Below, piece after piece: positions 27,893 through 36,711 of a stretch of DNA of 48,969 nucleotides. The position numbers and the translations under genes were made by a program. The notes beneath the pieces are model-generated. The model searched no databases, was not told the origin of the DNA, and saw nothing but the letters and a program-made list of their open reading frames with translations. Source of the DNA: Desulfobacterium sp. (GTDB lineage Bacteria > Desulfobacterota > Desulfobacteria > Desulfobacterales > Desulfobacteraceae); NCBI GenBank assembly GCA_016342325.1, contig JAEINR010000047.1, forward strand, positions 1-48,969, written 5' to 3'. Numbering within the stretch: the stretch's first letter is position 1; each line of letters starts with the position of its first letter.

Positions 27893-29107
27893 ATGATTTT
27901 CAGCAGGTTCACAACAACACTTCTTTTCTTTCTGGCGTTAGCTGTTTTGTTACCCGGTAGTACAAAGGCTCTTACCGAAAAAGCCCATCAAACGATTACA
28001 GATTTGCGGGGCATACAAGTTAAAATACCAGTAAAGATTAAACGTGTGGTCACCATCGATGACGGTCTTACCGAAGGAATCATGACGATTTTAGGGGAAT
28101 CCTCAAAAATAGTCGGTTTGGGATCAAGATCTCTCCGAAAAACGTCCAGCTTCACCATTCCCAGTGTTTCCGGGAAAGACCATTCATTCAAAGACGCCAT
28201 GAACCCGGTGCGATATCTCAATCCCAGGTTTGCAGATCTGCCTTTGTTAAAAGAAAACGGCGGATCGATACATTTCGAGGCACTGGCATCTCTCAAGCCT
28301 GATATCGTTATCATGAGGGTCGGTACCTGCTCGGCATCATGGGGAATATCCAGCCAGGCGCTCAATAAAAATATCAACGTCATTGAATCCCTGGGTATAC
28401 CTGTGGTTGTGCTTTTTTCTCCGCCCAGCTACGATTCTCCGAATCTCAAACAAATTCCAGAGGAGATAAACATCATCGGCCGGATCTTTGGGAAAGAGCA
28501 AAAAGCGATACAGATCGCCGATTACATGGAAAGTTGTATCAAGGCTATCGAAGAAAAAACAAAAGATATCACGGATGTTGAAAAACCGCGGGTTCTTGCA
28601 ATCGGTCTTTCTTCAAAATCAAGGAGCGCCGGAGGCGCCGGTAATGTTCGCAGTGGGATAATGAAATATTATATTGAAGAAATAGTTAACGCAAAGAGTG
28701 CCTTCACTGTCAAACGGCATACGTCGGATACCGGGCTGATAAACACAGAAAAGGTTTATGCGATTAACCCGGACGTTATCGTCCTTACCACCTCTTTTGG
28801 CTACCATCCTCCTGAAGAGCTCTATTCCGCACCCTATTATCAAGTGTTTCAGGACCTGAAAGCGGTACAAAACAAAAGAATCAGTGCGCTTCCTTTTACC
28901 CCTGCCAATTGCGATGCCTCAAGGCTGGAGTATCCCATCGATTTAATGATTATTGCAAAATCTTGCTATCCCAATCGGTTTAAAGACATAAAAATCCATG
29001 AATGGGTCCTTGCTTTTTATCATACTATTTACGGCGTTGACCGAGGCACTGCTGAACAGCTACGTTCTGCGCAGTTGCTGGACTGGACGGTTGAGGCAGA
29101 TTTCTAA
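27893..29107 (+). CDS. Periplasmic ABC-type metal-complex binding protein (BtuF/FepB-like, Peripla_BP_2)
   Basis: 404 aa with a signal peptide ending near LPGSTKA. The fold is of the TroA/BtuF class: an early DLRGIQVKIPVKIKRVVTID block, LASLKPDIVIMR in the first lobe, and EKVYAINPDVIVLTTS in the second. These proteins bind siderophores, haem, cobalamin or oxyanion complexes. No permease or ATPase gene of the matching kind is adjacent, so it is either an orphan or shares a distant transporter. The upstream terminator hairpin suggests attenuation. AAGGAAAAAAACT precedes the ATG. A formate dehydrogenase remnant follows, so a molybdate or tungstate link is conceivable but unproven. Confidence 0.8.
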   Translation: MIFSRFTTTLLFFLALAVLLPGSTKALTEKAHQTITDLRGIQVKIPVKIKRVVTIDDGLTEGIMTILGESSKIVGLGSRSLRKTSSFTIPSVSGKDHSFKDAMNPVRYLNPRFADLPLLKENGGSIHFEALASLKPDIVIMRVGTCSASWGISSQALNKNINVIESLGIPVVVLFSPPSYDSPNLKQIPEEINIIGRIFGKEQKAIQIADYMESCIKAIEEKTKDITDVEKPRVLAIGLSSKSRSAGGAGNVRSGIMKYYIEEIVNAKSAFTVKRHTSDTGLINTEKVYAINPDVIVLTTSFGYHPPEELYSAPYYQVFQDLKAVQNKRISALPFTPANCDASRLEYPIDLMIIAKSCYPNRFKDIKIHEWVLAFYHTIYGVDRGTAEQLRSAQLLDWTVEADF

Positions 29108-29318
29108 TCCCGACGCCCCGGACCGCACAACAGCGATCCGGGGCGATTTTGAGCTTTTGAAGCCCGTCAATGCCGATGCGGTCATAGGTCATTCCCTGGT
29201 AACTCTTGGTCAGGGACGCCATCTCATTGAAGATCTCCTCCGGGGAGCCGTAGGACATGTCATGGCCCCGCAACGGATTAACCCCACCGCCGGGAAGCGT
29301 GGCAAAGCCCTGCTTCAT
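29108..29318 (-). pseudogene. Deletion-scarred remnant of an fdhA-like gene with its terminator
   Basis: Reading on the minus strand, GGGVNPLRG (compare fdhA near 38160) is joined directly to HDMSYGSPEEIFNEMASLTK and SYQGMTYDRIGIDGLQ (fdhA 37693-37583). That block is joined to the fdhA 3' terminator hairpin CCCCGGA...TCCGGGG (29116-29143; compare 37060-37087). The first junction lies in GGGGCCA, where both parental sequences share GGGCCA. About 470 bp and then about 500 bp of the gene are missing. The identity is clear from long near-identical runs. It overlaps the end of the binding-protein gene only marginally. Confidence 0.85.
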
Positions 29319-29375
29319 TCCCTAATTCAATTGCTCGTAGAATAAGATCCAAAAACACAACATGAGTCTTTTTTT

Positions 29376-29408
29376 ATTGACATGTCCTGAATTTTTCTAT
29401 TTTATAGT
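29376..29408 (+). promoter_or_regulatory. Possible promoter of the hypothetical gene at 29484
   Basis: TTGACA (29377-29382) is followed after 17 nt by TTTTAT, or after 20 nt by TATAGT. The 10-mer ATTGACATGT also occurs at 27711 in front of the binding-protein leader. The rest of 29319-29483 holds only a small GAAGATA/TATCTTC hairpin. Confidence 0.35.
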
Positions 29409-29483
29409 ACGACATTGTAGCACCTTGAGAAGATAGTTGTTATCTTCCTGAATAAACCCGTTGGCTTCCAGGATTAATGCAGG

Positions 29484-30017
29484 TTGAAACAGAACAGACC
29501 CTTCATAATCATAAAATCACAAAGAATTATCAGCTCTTTGCCTCACTCTACGGCAAATGCCTGGATGCGCGTAATAGTAGCGCTGCTTTTGACCCTGTCC
29601 GCATCGACTATGGGATATTTGCGTATATCTGCTCAGACGCTCCCCGAATGCAATGATTCCATGGAGCTCCTTCAGATTCCCTGCTTTACAGCTTGCGCCA
29701 TTCTCTATCCCGATTTATCACCTCCGGAAGCTATTCTAAATGCGGCTTATGGGGACTGCGGGCAGGAAGATTCTGTTGATGTCATTACCACCCTTCAAAC
29801 GCCTGAATCATGCCTGTGTTGTACAAACGCCCCAGTTAAGGGGCCTGTGCTGAAACTCCGTTTAACAAGCTCGTCTCTTTTTCAGCGTACCCTAACAGTC
29901 CTACCAGTTGATATCCTAACCCCTGTTATGGTTCCACTCCACAAGACTCCGCCTTGCAGATTCATAAGCCTACCTGACCACATTCCCTGTTACTCCACCA
30001 TTGTCATCATCGTGTGA
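29484..30017 (+). CDS. Hypothetical secreted or membrane-anchored protein
   Basis: 177 aa from a TTG (29484) after AGGATTAATGCAGG; an internal ATG at 29565 would place a signal-peptide-like segment (MRVIVALLLTLSASTMGYL) at the N-terminus. Eight or so cysteines follow (CNDS, CFTAC, GDCG, CLCC, C near the end). The C-terminus is hydrophobic. The family is not recognised. It reads toward the thioredoxin-fold/FtsX/LolD genes, so it may belong to that transport cluster. Confidence 0.5.
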   Translation: MKQNRPFIIIKSQRIISSLPHSTANAWMRVIVALLLTLSASTMGYLRISAQTLPECNDSMELLQIPCFTACAILYPDLSPPEAILNAAYGDCGQEDSVDVITTLQTPESCLCCTNAPVKGPVLKLRLTSSSLFQRTLTVLPVDILTPVMVPLHKTPPCRFISLPDHIPCYSTIVIIV

Positions 30018-30325
30018 TCCCTATTTTTTTATAACGGCCATGCCCTGTTGGGCATAACAATTATGAAATAACCAGAGTCGTAGACATAACCTCTGTTGAG
30101 GTTGTTTCATATAAAAAAAGGGATTAAAGCAAGCTGTTTTTGATTGCTATTTCCTGGCTGCCATAAATTTTATGCCATTGCTTTTGCAGATGAGTTTCAA
30201 TGCGGTAAACAGCACGGCCATTAATATCCCCATATTTTGACGTCTGTTCGGTAACACTTATGCCATTATGCCGGGGTTCGTCTGCTTTTGCCTTATCCAT
30301 TATCCAACTGTAAGGAAAAATAACC
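30018..30325. other. Intergenic region before the thioredoxin-fold gene
   Basis: It contains two short hairpins just after the hypothetical gene, GCCC-TGTT-GGGC near 30043 and AACCTC-TGTT-GAGGTT near 30090. A 58-codon minus-strand frame (30300 to 30124) lacks a good ribosome site. No clear promoter was found. Confidence 0.4.
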
Positions 30326-31159
30326 ATGTCATCTAAAATACGATTATCGATTGCTGTTATATTGAGTATTGCTGTGCTGTCCGTCCTGCCTGTACAGGCA
30401 GATGAAACGGTTAAGATTTCTGTTGATCCACCCATTCAGGACCCAGGTATAGCAGCGGTTAAAGCAGCTGCCGAAACCGGGCAGTTCCTGATGGTCTTGT
30501 TCCAGAAGACCAATGAGTCATCACCATTGGTCCAGGCTTTTGAAACCGTAGGTCAATCCCTTTCCGCAAATGTAAAGTCAGTGGTTATAAACACGGAAAA
30601 ACCGGAAGAATCAGGTCTGGTCGATAACTATAATGTTCGCTTTGCCCCTCTTCCCATGGTTGTGATCCTTGCACCCAATGGTGCCCTCACCGGGAATTTT
30701 AAAAAAGCGTTTACCCAGGACCAGGTAGAGGCGATGCTTTTGAGCCCGGTATCCCAGCAGTGCCTGCTGGCATTTCAACAGCAGAAAATTGTTTTTCTCT
30801 GCGTCCAGGGCAAAAATACGGCCAGCAACCCAGAGGCTCTGGACGGCGTCAAACGGTTCCGAAATGAACCCACGCTTAAAAAATTCAGTGAGGTTGTCAT
30901 GATTGATCCTACTGATCCCGACGAAAAAAAACTGTTAGGACAGCTCGGAATCGCTTCAGAAACTGCCGTTGCCGAAACCTTTCTTTTGGCACCTCCTGGA
31001 AGAGTAGTGAACAAATGGACCGGTCCCACATCAAAGGAAGCCATTAACAAGGCCCTGCGTACCCTGATGAAGGCCCAGCAAGCATGTCAAATTCCAAACT
31101 GCGGGGATCCTAGCTGTGAAACTCCCAAAGAATCATCCCCCCAGGGAGGTGTCAATTGA
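30326..31159 (+). CDS. Secreted thioredoxin-fold protein with a C-terminal Cys tail
   Basis: 277 aa with a signal peptide (cleavage near VQADE). Two thioredoxin-like modules seem present: about 40-140 (FLMVLFQKTNESSPL, then FAPLPMVVILAPNG with the cis-Pro) and about 150-250 (ETFLLAPPGRVVNKWTG). The redox CxxC is absent from the first module. The tail CQIPNCGDPSC looks like a metal-binding motif. The downstream FtsX permease start overlaps its stop codon, so the two are coupled. Periplasmic thioredoxin-like proteins occur with FtsX/LolD-type ABC genes in iron and copper clusters; the role here is inferred from that context. Confidence 0.7.
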   Translation: MSSKIRLSIAVILSIAVLSVLPVQADETVKISVDPPIQDPGIAAVKAAAETGQFLMVLFQKTNESSPLVQAFETVGQSLSANVKSVVINTEKPEESGLVDNYNVRFAPLPMVVILAPNGALTGNFKKAFTQDQVEAMLLSPVSQQCLLAFQQQKIVFLCVQGKNTASNPEALDGVKRFRNEPTLKKFSEVVMIDPTDPDEKKLLGQLGIASETAVAETFLLAPPGRVVNKWTGPTSKEAINKALRTLMKAQQACQIPNCGDPSCETPKESSPQGGVN

Positions 31160-32376
31160 ATCTTCTTTTTACGATAAGAAAAGAAATGTTTGAACGCAAA
31201 CAGCAGCTATTGACCAGTTTCCTCACCATTCTTCTGGGCATTACCGCCATTGTTTCGATCAACACGATCACCCATAGTTCACAAACGGCTGTTAAGCAGG
31301 AACTGGAGCGATTGGGAGCAAACGTCCTGATTCTTCCAAGAGACGCTACGGTCCAGAGCTATTATGCTGCAGACCTTGAAAGCGGTGAACTGCCTGAATC
31401 TTATGTTAACCAGCTCTCCAACAGCGGCATTCACGGCATGGACAATCTGTCTCCTAAATTGTCCGCATCCATGAATATTCAGGGACAATCATTTATACTG
31501 ACCGGAATTCTCCCCAAAAATGAAATGCGGAGCAAGGTATTCTGGCAGGGAGGGGGGACAAACCTGTTTGGCGCTACCGAACAACCTTCACAGGAATGTC
31601 TGACAGTGGACCTGCCCTTAGGCGGTTCTGCCAAGCCAAAACAGCGGATTATTGACGACCTGGAAAAAGACCAGGTTTTCATAGGCAATGAAGCAGCATC
31701 CATTTTGAACCTGTCCCAGGGTAGCACCCTGGAACTTAAGGGTCAGACCTTTACGGTGGCATCTGTGCTTCCTTCGTCAGGCACGGTGGACGACACCAGG
31801 ATTTTTGCCCATCTGCACAAGGTCCAGGAACTGCTCAACAAACCGGGAACCATTAATGTTATTGAGGTGGTGGGTTGCTGCCAGAAAATATTTGAAGGAT
31901 TGGTACCCAAGATTAACGCACTCCTTCCGTTGGCCAAGGTGATGACCATCGGCCATGTAGTTAAAACCCAAATCAGGACCAACCAGATGATGGAAAAAAC
32001 CTCCTGGGCCTTTATTTCTCTTATCATTTTGGTGGGAGGATCCGGCATTGCCAATTATATGTACAGCAATGTCAATGAACGAAAAAAGGAAATCGGAACC
32101 CTTATGGCACTGGGTGCCGGATCCGGATTTATTCTGAAGCTTTTCTTTATCAAGGCCTTATTCCTCGGACTTGCCGGAGGCGTGGGCGGATATATCACCG
32201 GTACGGCGCTGGCCGTATTCCTGGGACCGTATATAGCCAACATCCCTGTAACCCCTCTTCCGTCCCTGATGGGTCTGGCCCTTCTCATATCTGTGGGTAT
32301 TGCCCTGCTTGCCACGTTCCTTCCGGCACGGCGAGCTGCCAAAGTTGACCCGTGCATTGCCTTTAAGGAGATATAA
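31156..32376 (+). CDS. FtsX/MacB-type ABC transporter permease
   Basis: 406 aa. TM1 is at about 20-40, a large periplasmic domain (MacB_PCD-like) at about 45-270, then three C-terminal helices starting with WAFISLIILVGGSGIANYMY. The cytoplasmic block NERKKEIGTLMALGAG is the FtsX signature for ATPase contact. The gene starts with TTG overlapping the previous stop (ATTGA) and has GGAGG upstream. Together with the ATPase gene 1 bp downstream it forms a type VII (mechanotransmission) ABC system that acts on periplasmic or envelope substrates rather than moving solutes through the membrane. Confidence 0.9.
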   Translation: MNLLFTIRKEMFERKQQLLTSFLTILLGITAIVSINTITHSSQTAVKQELERLGANVLILPRDATVQSYYAADLESGELPESYVNQLSNSGIHGMDNLSPKLSASMNIQGQSFILTGILPKNEMRSKVFWQGGGTNLFGATEQPSQECLTVDLPLGGSAKPKQRIIDDLEKDQVFIGNEAASILNLSQGSTLELKGQTFTVASVLPSSGTVDDTRIFAHLHKVQELLNKPGTINVIEVVGCCQKIFEGLVPKINALLPLAKVMTIGHVVKTQIRTNQMMEKTSWAFISLIILVGGSGIANYMYSNVNERKKEIGTLMALGAGSGFILKLFFIKALFLGLAGGVGGYITGTALAVFLGPYIANIPVTPLPSLMGLALLISVGIALLATFLPARRAAKVDPCIAFKEI

Positions 32377-32377
32377 C

Positions 32378-33085
32378 ATGATACTGTCAATGATTGATGC
32401 TACAGTGGAATATAGGCTCAACAACCAGAGCGTCAAAGCGCTGGATGATGTTACCCTGGCTATGGAATCCGGGGAATTCCTTGCCGTAGTAGGCCCCAGC
32501 GGAAGCGGTAAAAGTACGCTCCTGCAGGCCCTTGGGGGAATGCTCTCACCAATTTCAGGGGAGGTTTTTATCGATGGTACTTCATTGTACGATCTGTCCT
32601 GTGATAAACGGGCTGAATTTCGCAGACTACGCTTGGGATTTGTCTTCCAGACCTTTAACCTGATCGGATACCTGACAGCCCAGCAGAATGTCCAGGTCCC
32701 AATGATGCTTAACGGTGATTCCACAGACGACCAGCTGAAACGCTCTGAATATCTGCTCGAAAAAGTGGGACTGGCTGACCGGATGCTCCACAAACCGGCA
32801 GAGCTTTCGTCCGGACAACAGCAACGAGTGGCCTTGGCACGTACCCTGGCAAACGATCCCCATATTATCTTTGCTGATGAGCCCACCGGAGCCTTAGATC
32901 CTGAGACCGGCCTTCAGGTCATGTCATTTTTAAACGACCTGAACCAGGAAGGCAGAACCATTGTTATGGTTACTCACGATCCAAAGGCGGCTGCCATGGC
33001 ATCTCGCTGCATCCGATTGGTCAACGGAAAAATAGAATCCCTGAATCAAACCCAAGCTAATCCTGTAAAGTTCCCGGCCGAATAG
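32378..33085 (+). CDS. LolD/MacB-type ABC transporter ATP-binding protein
   Basis: 236 aa. Walker A is GPSGSGKST, the Q-loop FVFQTFNLIGYLTAQQNV, the signature LSSGQQQRVALARTL (Ser for the first Gly of LSGGQ), Walker B IIFADEPTGALD, and the switch His in VTHDP. The pairing with the FtsX permease and the EPTGALD wording place it in the LolD/MacB/FtsE group. The ATG at 32378 follows GGAGATATAAC. It ends before a strong hairpin. Confidence 0.93.
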   Translation: MILSMIDATVEYRLNNQSVKALDDVTLAMESGEFLAVVGPSGSGKSTLLQALGGMLSPISGEVFIDGTSLYDLSCDKRAEFRRLRLGFVFQTFNLIGYLTAQQNVQVPMMLNGDSTDDQLKRSEYLLEKVGLADRMLHKPAELSSGQQQRVALARTLANDPHIIFADEPTGALDPETGLQVMSFLNDLNQEGRTIVMVTHDPKAAAMASRCIRLVNGKIESLNQTQANPVKFPAE

Positions 33086-33098
33086 TGATAGAATTCTT

Positions 33099-33130
33099 TT
33101 GAGCCTGTCCTGATACAAGGACAGGCTCAA
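33099..33130. terminator. Terminator-like hairpin after the ABC export genes
   Basis: TTGAGCCTGTCCT and AGGACAGGCTCAA form a 13-bp perfect stem with a 6-nt loop. There is no T tract, but the stem is strong and it lies between convergent operons. Confidence 0.65.
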
Positions 33131-33207
33131 ATTAAATACCATGTTAACAACCTCCGCTCCCTTGACCTGCCCCCACCACTGGGTGCTGGACGCAGGATGC
33201 TTGCCCC

Positions 33208-34473
33208 CTATTCCCCTGGAGGAATGGCCTTGCCATGGGGATCCTGCTTGGGACTGCCGAGCTTTTTGTCCAGGTACTCCACCGTATCGCCTTCCCGAAG
33301 GTGCTCAAGCTTGTGGGCGGTTGGATGGAGATCCGTTTCAGGTGTCCCGATGCTCGAAAGATAGGTTTCCCAAAGCCTGTGGGCCCGCAGGACCTTGTTC
33401 GCCTCTTTTTCGCCCTTGTCCGTAAGGGCGAATCCGGATGCCGACGCCGCCAGAAGATCGTCCTGAACCATTCGCTTCATTACTTTGCCCAGCCCTTTTA
33501 CAGGGTCCAGATATTGCCGGATCACCTCCACCGGGGCGGGTTTGCCGTACCTGAGCACCGTGGTCAGGACATCCTCGATGAGCTGCTGGGGCACCAGGTT
33601 GCGCCTGCGCAGCCACCGGGACAGCAAACCGTATTTGGGCGCCACGGTGAGCACCACAAGAAACTGAAAGGTGCAGAACAGCATGATGGCACCGCCGCCG
33701 GCGGAATCAAGCCAGACGCAAAGGTATAACCCGCCGATGACGCTTGTGACGCCGAACAGGGCCGCCAGCACCATCATCTTGTCCAGCCGGTCGCTGAGGA
33801 GGTAGGCGGTTGCCGCCGGGGTGATCAAAAGCCCCACCACCAGGATCACCCCAACCATGCTGACCGCGCTGACCACCACCAGGGAGACGCAGGTGGTCAG
33901 GACATAATCCAGCAGCACCACGGGCAGCCCGATGGAAGCGGCCATGACCGTATCAAAGGCGGCCAGTTGAAAATGCCTGAAAAAGAAGATCAGGATGGTC
34001 AGCACAACGGCTGCCACAAAGGCCGAGACCCAGAGATCCGTGTCCGCCACCCCGAGGATATCCCCCATGATAAAATGCATGAGATCGATGTGGATATAAT
34101 GACGGAAAATGGAAACCGCCACCACCCCCAGGGCAAAGATGCCCGTATACATGATGCCGATGGCCGTGTCCTCTTTAACCCGGGATATCCGGGAAACAAA
34201 ACTGATGAGGGCCACGGTGGAAACCGCAGCGATCAACGATCCCAGCAGCATGCCCGGAGCATGGGCTTCAAGGCCGAAAAACATCTTCATCACCAGGTAG
34301 CCGCCGGCCACCCCGGCGATCATGGCGTGGGAAAGGGCATCCCCCAGAAAGGCCATCCGCTTGAGAACCACAAGGCAGCCGACCACGCCGGCCACCACGG
34401 CCACAATGGAGCCCCCGATCAATGCTTTCTGGAAATAGGTTTCGGTCAGGGGGGCGATAAACAGTTCGATCAT
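33208..34473 (-). CDS. Metal ABC transporter permease fused to a DtxR-family repressor domain
   Basis: 421 aa. Residues about 1-285 form a ZnuB/MntB-type permease with eight or nine helices (VLKRMAFLGDALSHAMIAGV and LLITPAATAYLLSDR are the family blocks). Residues about 290-350 form a winged helix, and about 351-421 the DtxR metal-binding and dimerisation domain: RAHRLWETYL, then HPTAHKLEH, LGSPKQDPHGKAIP. Free permeases are about 270-290 aa. The same arrangement is known from chlamydial YtgCR, where the regulator part is released. ATGA overlap with the ATPase gene shows tight coupling. It probably imports Mn, Fe or Zn and reports metal status. Confidence 0.9.
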   Translation of the reverse strand: MIELFIAPLTETYFQKALIGGSIVAVVAGVVGCLVVLKRMAFLGDALSHAMIAGVAGGYLVMKMFFGLEAHAPGMLLGSLIAAVSTVALISFVSRISRVKEDTAIGIMYTGIFALGVVAVSIFRHYIHIDLMHFIMGDILGVADTDLWVSAFVAAVVLTILIFFFRHFQLAAFDTVMAASIGLPVVLLDYVLTTCVSLVVVSAVSMVGVILVVGLLITPAATAYLLSDRLDKMMVLAALFGVTSVIGGLYLCVWLDSAGGGAIMLFCTFQFLVVLTVAPKYGLLSRWLRRRNLVPQQLIEDVLTTVLRYGKPAPVEVIRQYLDPVKGLGKVMKRMVQDDLLAASASGFALTDKGEKEANKVLRAHRLWETYLSSIGTPETDLHPTAHKLEHLREGDTVEYLDKKLGSPKQDPHGKAIPPGE

Positions 34474-35234
34474 CGGGGCGCCTCCTTCTCCAGGACTTCC
34501 TTGAAAATCCTCAGACGGCCCTCGTAAACCTCGCTGAGCAGATCCTCCTGAAGCACGGCACGGGGGTCGCCATAGGCGTAGAGCCTTTGCTTGATGAGCA
34601 TGATTTTATCAAAATACTCCGCTGCCGAGGACAAGTCATGGTGAACCACCACCAGGGTTTTGCCCGCTTTCTTGGCCCGCTCCAGCACCTCCAGGATGGC
34701 CCGCTCGGTGGCGGCATCCACACCGGCAAAGGGCTCGTCCAGCAACAGGATATCACTGCCCTGGGCAAGGGCCCTTGCCATGAAGACCCGCTGCTGCTGG
34801 CCGCCTGAGAGTTCCCCGATCTGCCGGTCTGCCAAATCCGCCATCCGGACCATCTCCAGGGCGCCAATGGCCGCATCCCAGTCGGTTTTCCTGGGGGATG
34901 CATACCAGGGAATCTGCTGATAACGGCCCATGAGGGCCACCTCCCGGACAGTAATGGGAAAATCCCAGTCCACGGCCCCCCGCTGGGGCACATAGGCCAC
35001 CAGGCCCTTTGCCTTCCGGGCATCGATTCCGTTGATGCGAACCGTGCCGAGATCCGGCCTGACAAAACCGAGAACGGCCTTGATAAAGGTTGATTTCCCG
35101 GCCCCGTTGGGACCGATGATCCCGACCAGCTGGTCTGTTTCAATGTTCACACTGACATCCAGCAGGGCCGGACGGGCACCGTAACTGACGGTAAGGTGTT
35201 CGACTTCTATGACAAAGGGAGTATCAATGGTCAT
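34470..35234 (-). CDS. Metal ABC transporter ATP-binding protein (ZnuC/MntA-like)
   Basis: 254 aa. Walker A is GPNGAGKST, the signature LSGGQQQRVFMARAL, Walker B ILLLDEPFAGVD, and the switch His in VVVHHDL. The block VAYVPQRGAVDWDFPITVREV is typical of Mn/Zn/Fe(II) importers of the TroB/ZnuC type. The second ATG (35234) has GAGG at a good distance, better than 35243. Its start overlaps the end of the preceding 168-aa gene by about 11 bp. Confidence 0.93.
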   Translation of the reverse strand: MTIDTPFVIEVEHLTVSYGARPALLDVSVNIETDQLVGIIGPNGAGKSTFIKAVLGFVRPDLGTVRINGIDARKAKGLVAYVPQRGAVDWDFPITVREVALMGRYQQIPWYASPRKTDWDAAIGALEMVRMADLADRQIGELSGGQQQRVFMARALAQGSDILLLDEPFAGVDAATERAILEVLERAKKAGKTLVVVHHDLSSAAEYFDKIMLIKQRLYAYGDPRAVLQEDLLSEVYEGRLRIFKEVLEKEAPR

Positions 35235-35730
35235 GGCCGTCATCCTCGGATAAAGTAAGCCTGAAACGGATGGTCCCGGACACCAGCGCCCCCCGGTCCC
35301 CCCACACGGTATTGTCTGCGATTACAAATCCCCGATCCAGAAGCCGGACACGCAGGCCGTGGTCCATCATGCTTTCCGCCAATGGCGGGCTGGCCTTGAC
35401 GTAAATTTCATTACTCCCGGCCTGGAGCCAGGGCAAATCCCGGATCCGAATCTTCTTTCCCCGCAGGAGTTCCCCTTCAGGCACCTCGAGGGTACGGCCG
35501 TTCAGGTTCAGGGTCAGCAGGGCATCGCTTTGGGTTCCGGTGTCCAGCGCAAAGGGATCTTTTTCCAAAGAAAAGGTCGGGGTGAGTTCCAGCAGGAACG
35601 CCCCCTCAACCTGTTCCACCGCCTGCACCGGGGACGGGCCCGCCGGCAATCCAGCGTCCCGGTGCCAGGTATAGACCCGCAAACCGCCGACAACGACAAT
35701 CCATATCACCAGACAGAACAAGAATCGCAT
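35224..35730 (-). CDS. Membrane-anchored accessory protein of the metal importer, unknown family
   Basis: 168 aa with a single N-terminal hydrophobic anchor (FLFCLVIWIVVVGGLRVYTW); the rest is presumably periplasmic and beta-rich (LLTLNLNGRTLEVPEGELL, NEIYVKASPP). The C-terminus DDGHDH is acidic and His-containing, a possible metal-binding tail. It lies between the binding-protein and ATPase genes in one operon, so a role in metal delivery is plausible but unproven. AGGA lies 9 nt before the ATG. Confidence 0.75.
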   Translation of the reverse strand: MRFLFCLVIWIVVVGGLRVYTWHRDAGLPAGPSPVQAVEQVEGAFLLELTPTFSLEKDPFALDTGTQSDALLTLNLNGRTLEVPEGELLRGKKIRIRDLPWLQAGSNEIYVKASPPLAESMMDHGLRVRLLDRGFVIADNTVWGDRGALVSGTIRFRLTLSEDDGHDH

Positions 35731-35741
35731 GGGAAACCGTC

Positions 35742-36671
35742 CTATTTAAGCGCATTGACGATGAGCAGGGTGTTTTCCCGCATCATACCGATATAGGTTT
35801 CTCCGGCAGACCCTTCCGGCCCCATGGAATCCGAATACAGCTCCCCGCCGATTTTCACCCCGGTTTCCTTTGCAATTTCCCGGATCTGCTTGGGGTTGAT
35901 GGTGGTCTCCACAAAAATGGCAGGGGCACCTGACGCCTTTATGGACCGGACCACTTTCCGGCGGCGTTCCGGGGTGATGCCGGCCCCCACCTCTGCGCCC
36001 GTGGACCATCCCACCGGGGCGATGGACAAGAAGTCGTTGTTCTCGTTGAACTTGTATTCCCGGCAGAAATAATTAAAGGCATCGTGGGTGGTCACCAGAA
36101 TCCGACGATGATTAGGGATCAGGTTCAGCTGTTCCCTGATCCATGCGTCCAGCACCCGCAGCTGCTGAAGAAAAAGTTTGCCCCGGGCCTCGTAAAGCCC
36201 CTTGTTTTCCGGAGTCAGGCGCGTCAGCCCCTTGATGATATTATTAACGTAAACCGCTGCATTTTTAGGAGAGAACCAGGCATGGGGATCTGTAATAGAC
36301 TGACCGCCACTGTCAATGGACAGGAGGCGAACCCCTGTGCTGGCGGTGATCAGGGTTTTTCTCGCATCCCTGGCAAGGGTGGCCATCCAACTCTTGCCTT
36401 CCAGGTGCAAACCGTTTTCAATGCAAAGATCCGCCCCGAGCACGATGTGAACGTCATCCGGGGTGACTTGGTAGGTATGGGGATCCGCACCCGGTGCAAG
36501 GATACTTTTGACAATTGCCTGGTCTCCGGCAATCTGTCTTGCAAAATCAGCGATCTGGGTGGTGGAGGCCACAACCACGGGTTTTTCCCCTGCTGCTGCC
36601 TGGCTTGACACCGATGCAACCGCCGATATCAGAACTGCAAACAAAACGGATTTCAACAAAAAGACTTTCAT
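35742..36671 (-). CDS. Metal ABC transporter substrate-binding protein (ZnuA/TroA family)
   Basis: 309 aa with a signal peptide (cleavage near SQAAAGEK). The metal-site residues of the family are visible: His in PGADPHTYQVTPDD, His in ITDPHAWFSPKN, His in LVTTHDAFNYF, and Asp in ELYSDSMG. No long His-rich loop is present, which argues slightly for Mn or Fe over Zn. The ATG at 36671 has AAGGGG upstream; the frame extends to 36764 without support. First gene of the four-gene metal importer operon. Confidence 0.92.
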   Translation of the reverse strand: MKVFLLKSVLFAVLISAVASVSSQAAAGEKPVVVASTTQIADFARQIAGDQAIVKSILAPGADPHTYQVTPDDVHIVLGADLCIENGLHLEGKSWMATLARDARKTLITASTGVRLLSIDSGGQSITDPHAWFSPKNAAVYVNNIIKGLTRLTPENKGLYEARGKLFLQQLRVLDAWIREQLNLIPNHRRILVTTHDAFNYFCREYKFNENNDFLSIAPVGWSTGAEVGAGITPERRRKVVRSIKASGAPAIFVETTINPKQIREIAKETGVKIGGELYSDSMGPEGSAGETYIGMMRENTLLIVNALK

Positions 36672-36711
36672 GGGAAACCCCTTTAACTGAAAATATTTGA
36701 ATGGAAGGATG

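Noticed and set aside
30124-30300. 58-codon minus-strand frame upstream of the thioredoxin-fold gene
   Set aside because: No ribosome site, and it covers the promoter region of the neighbouring gene; composition is not decisive.
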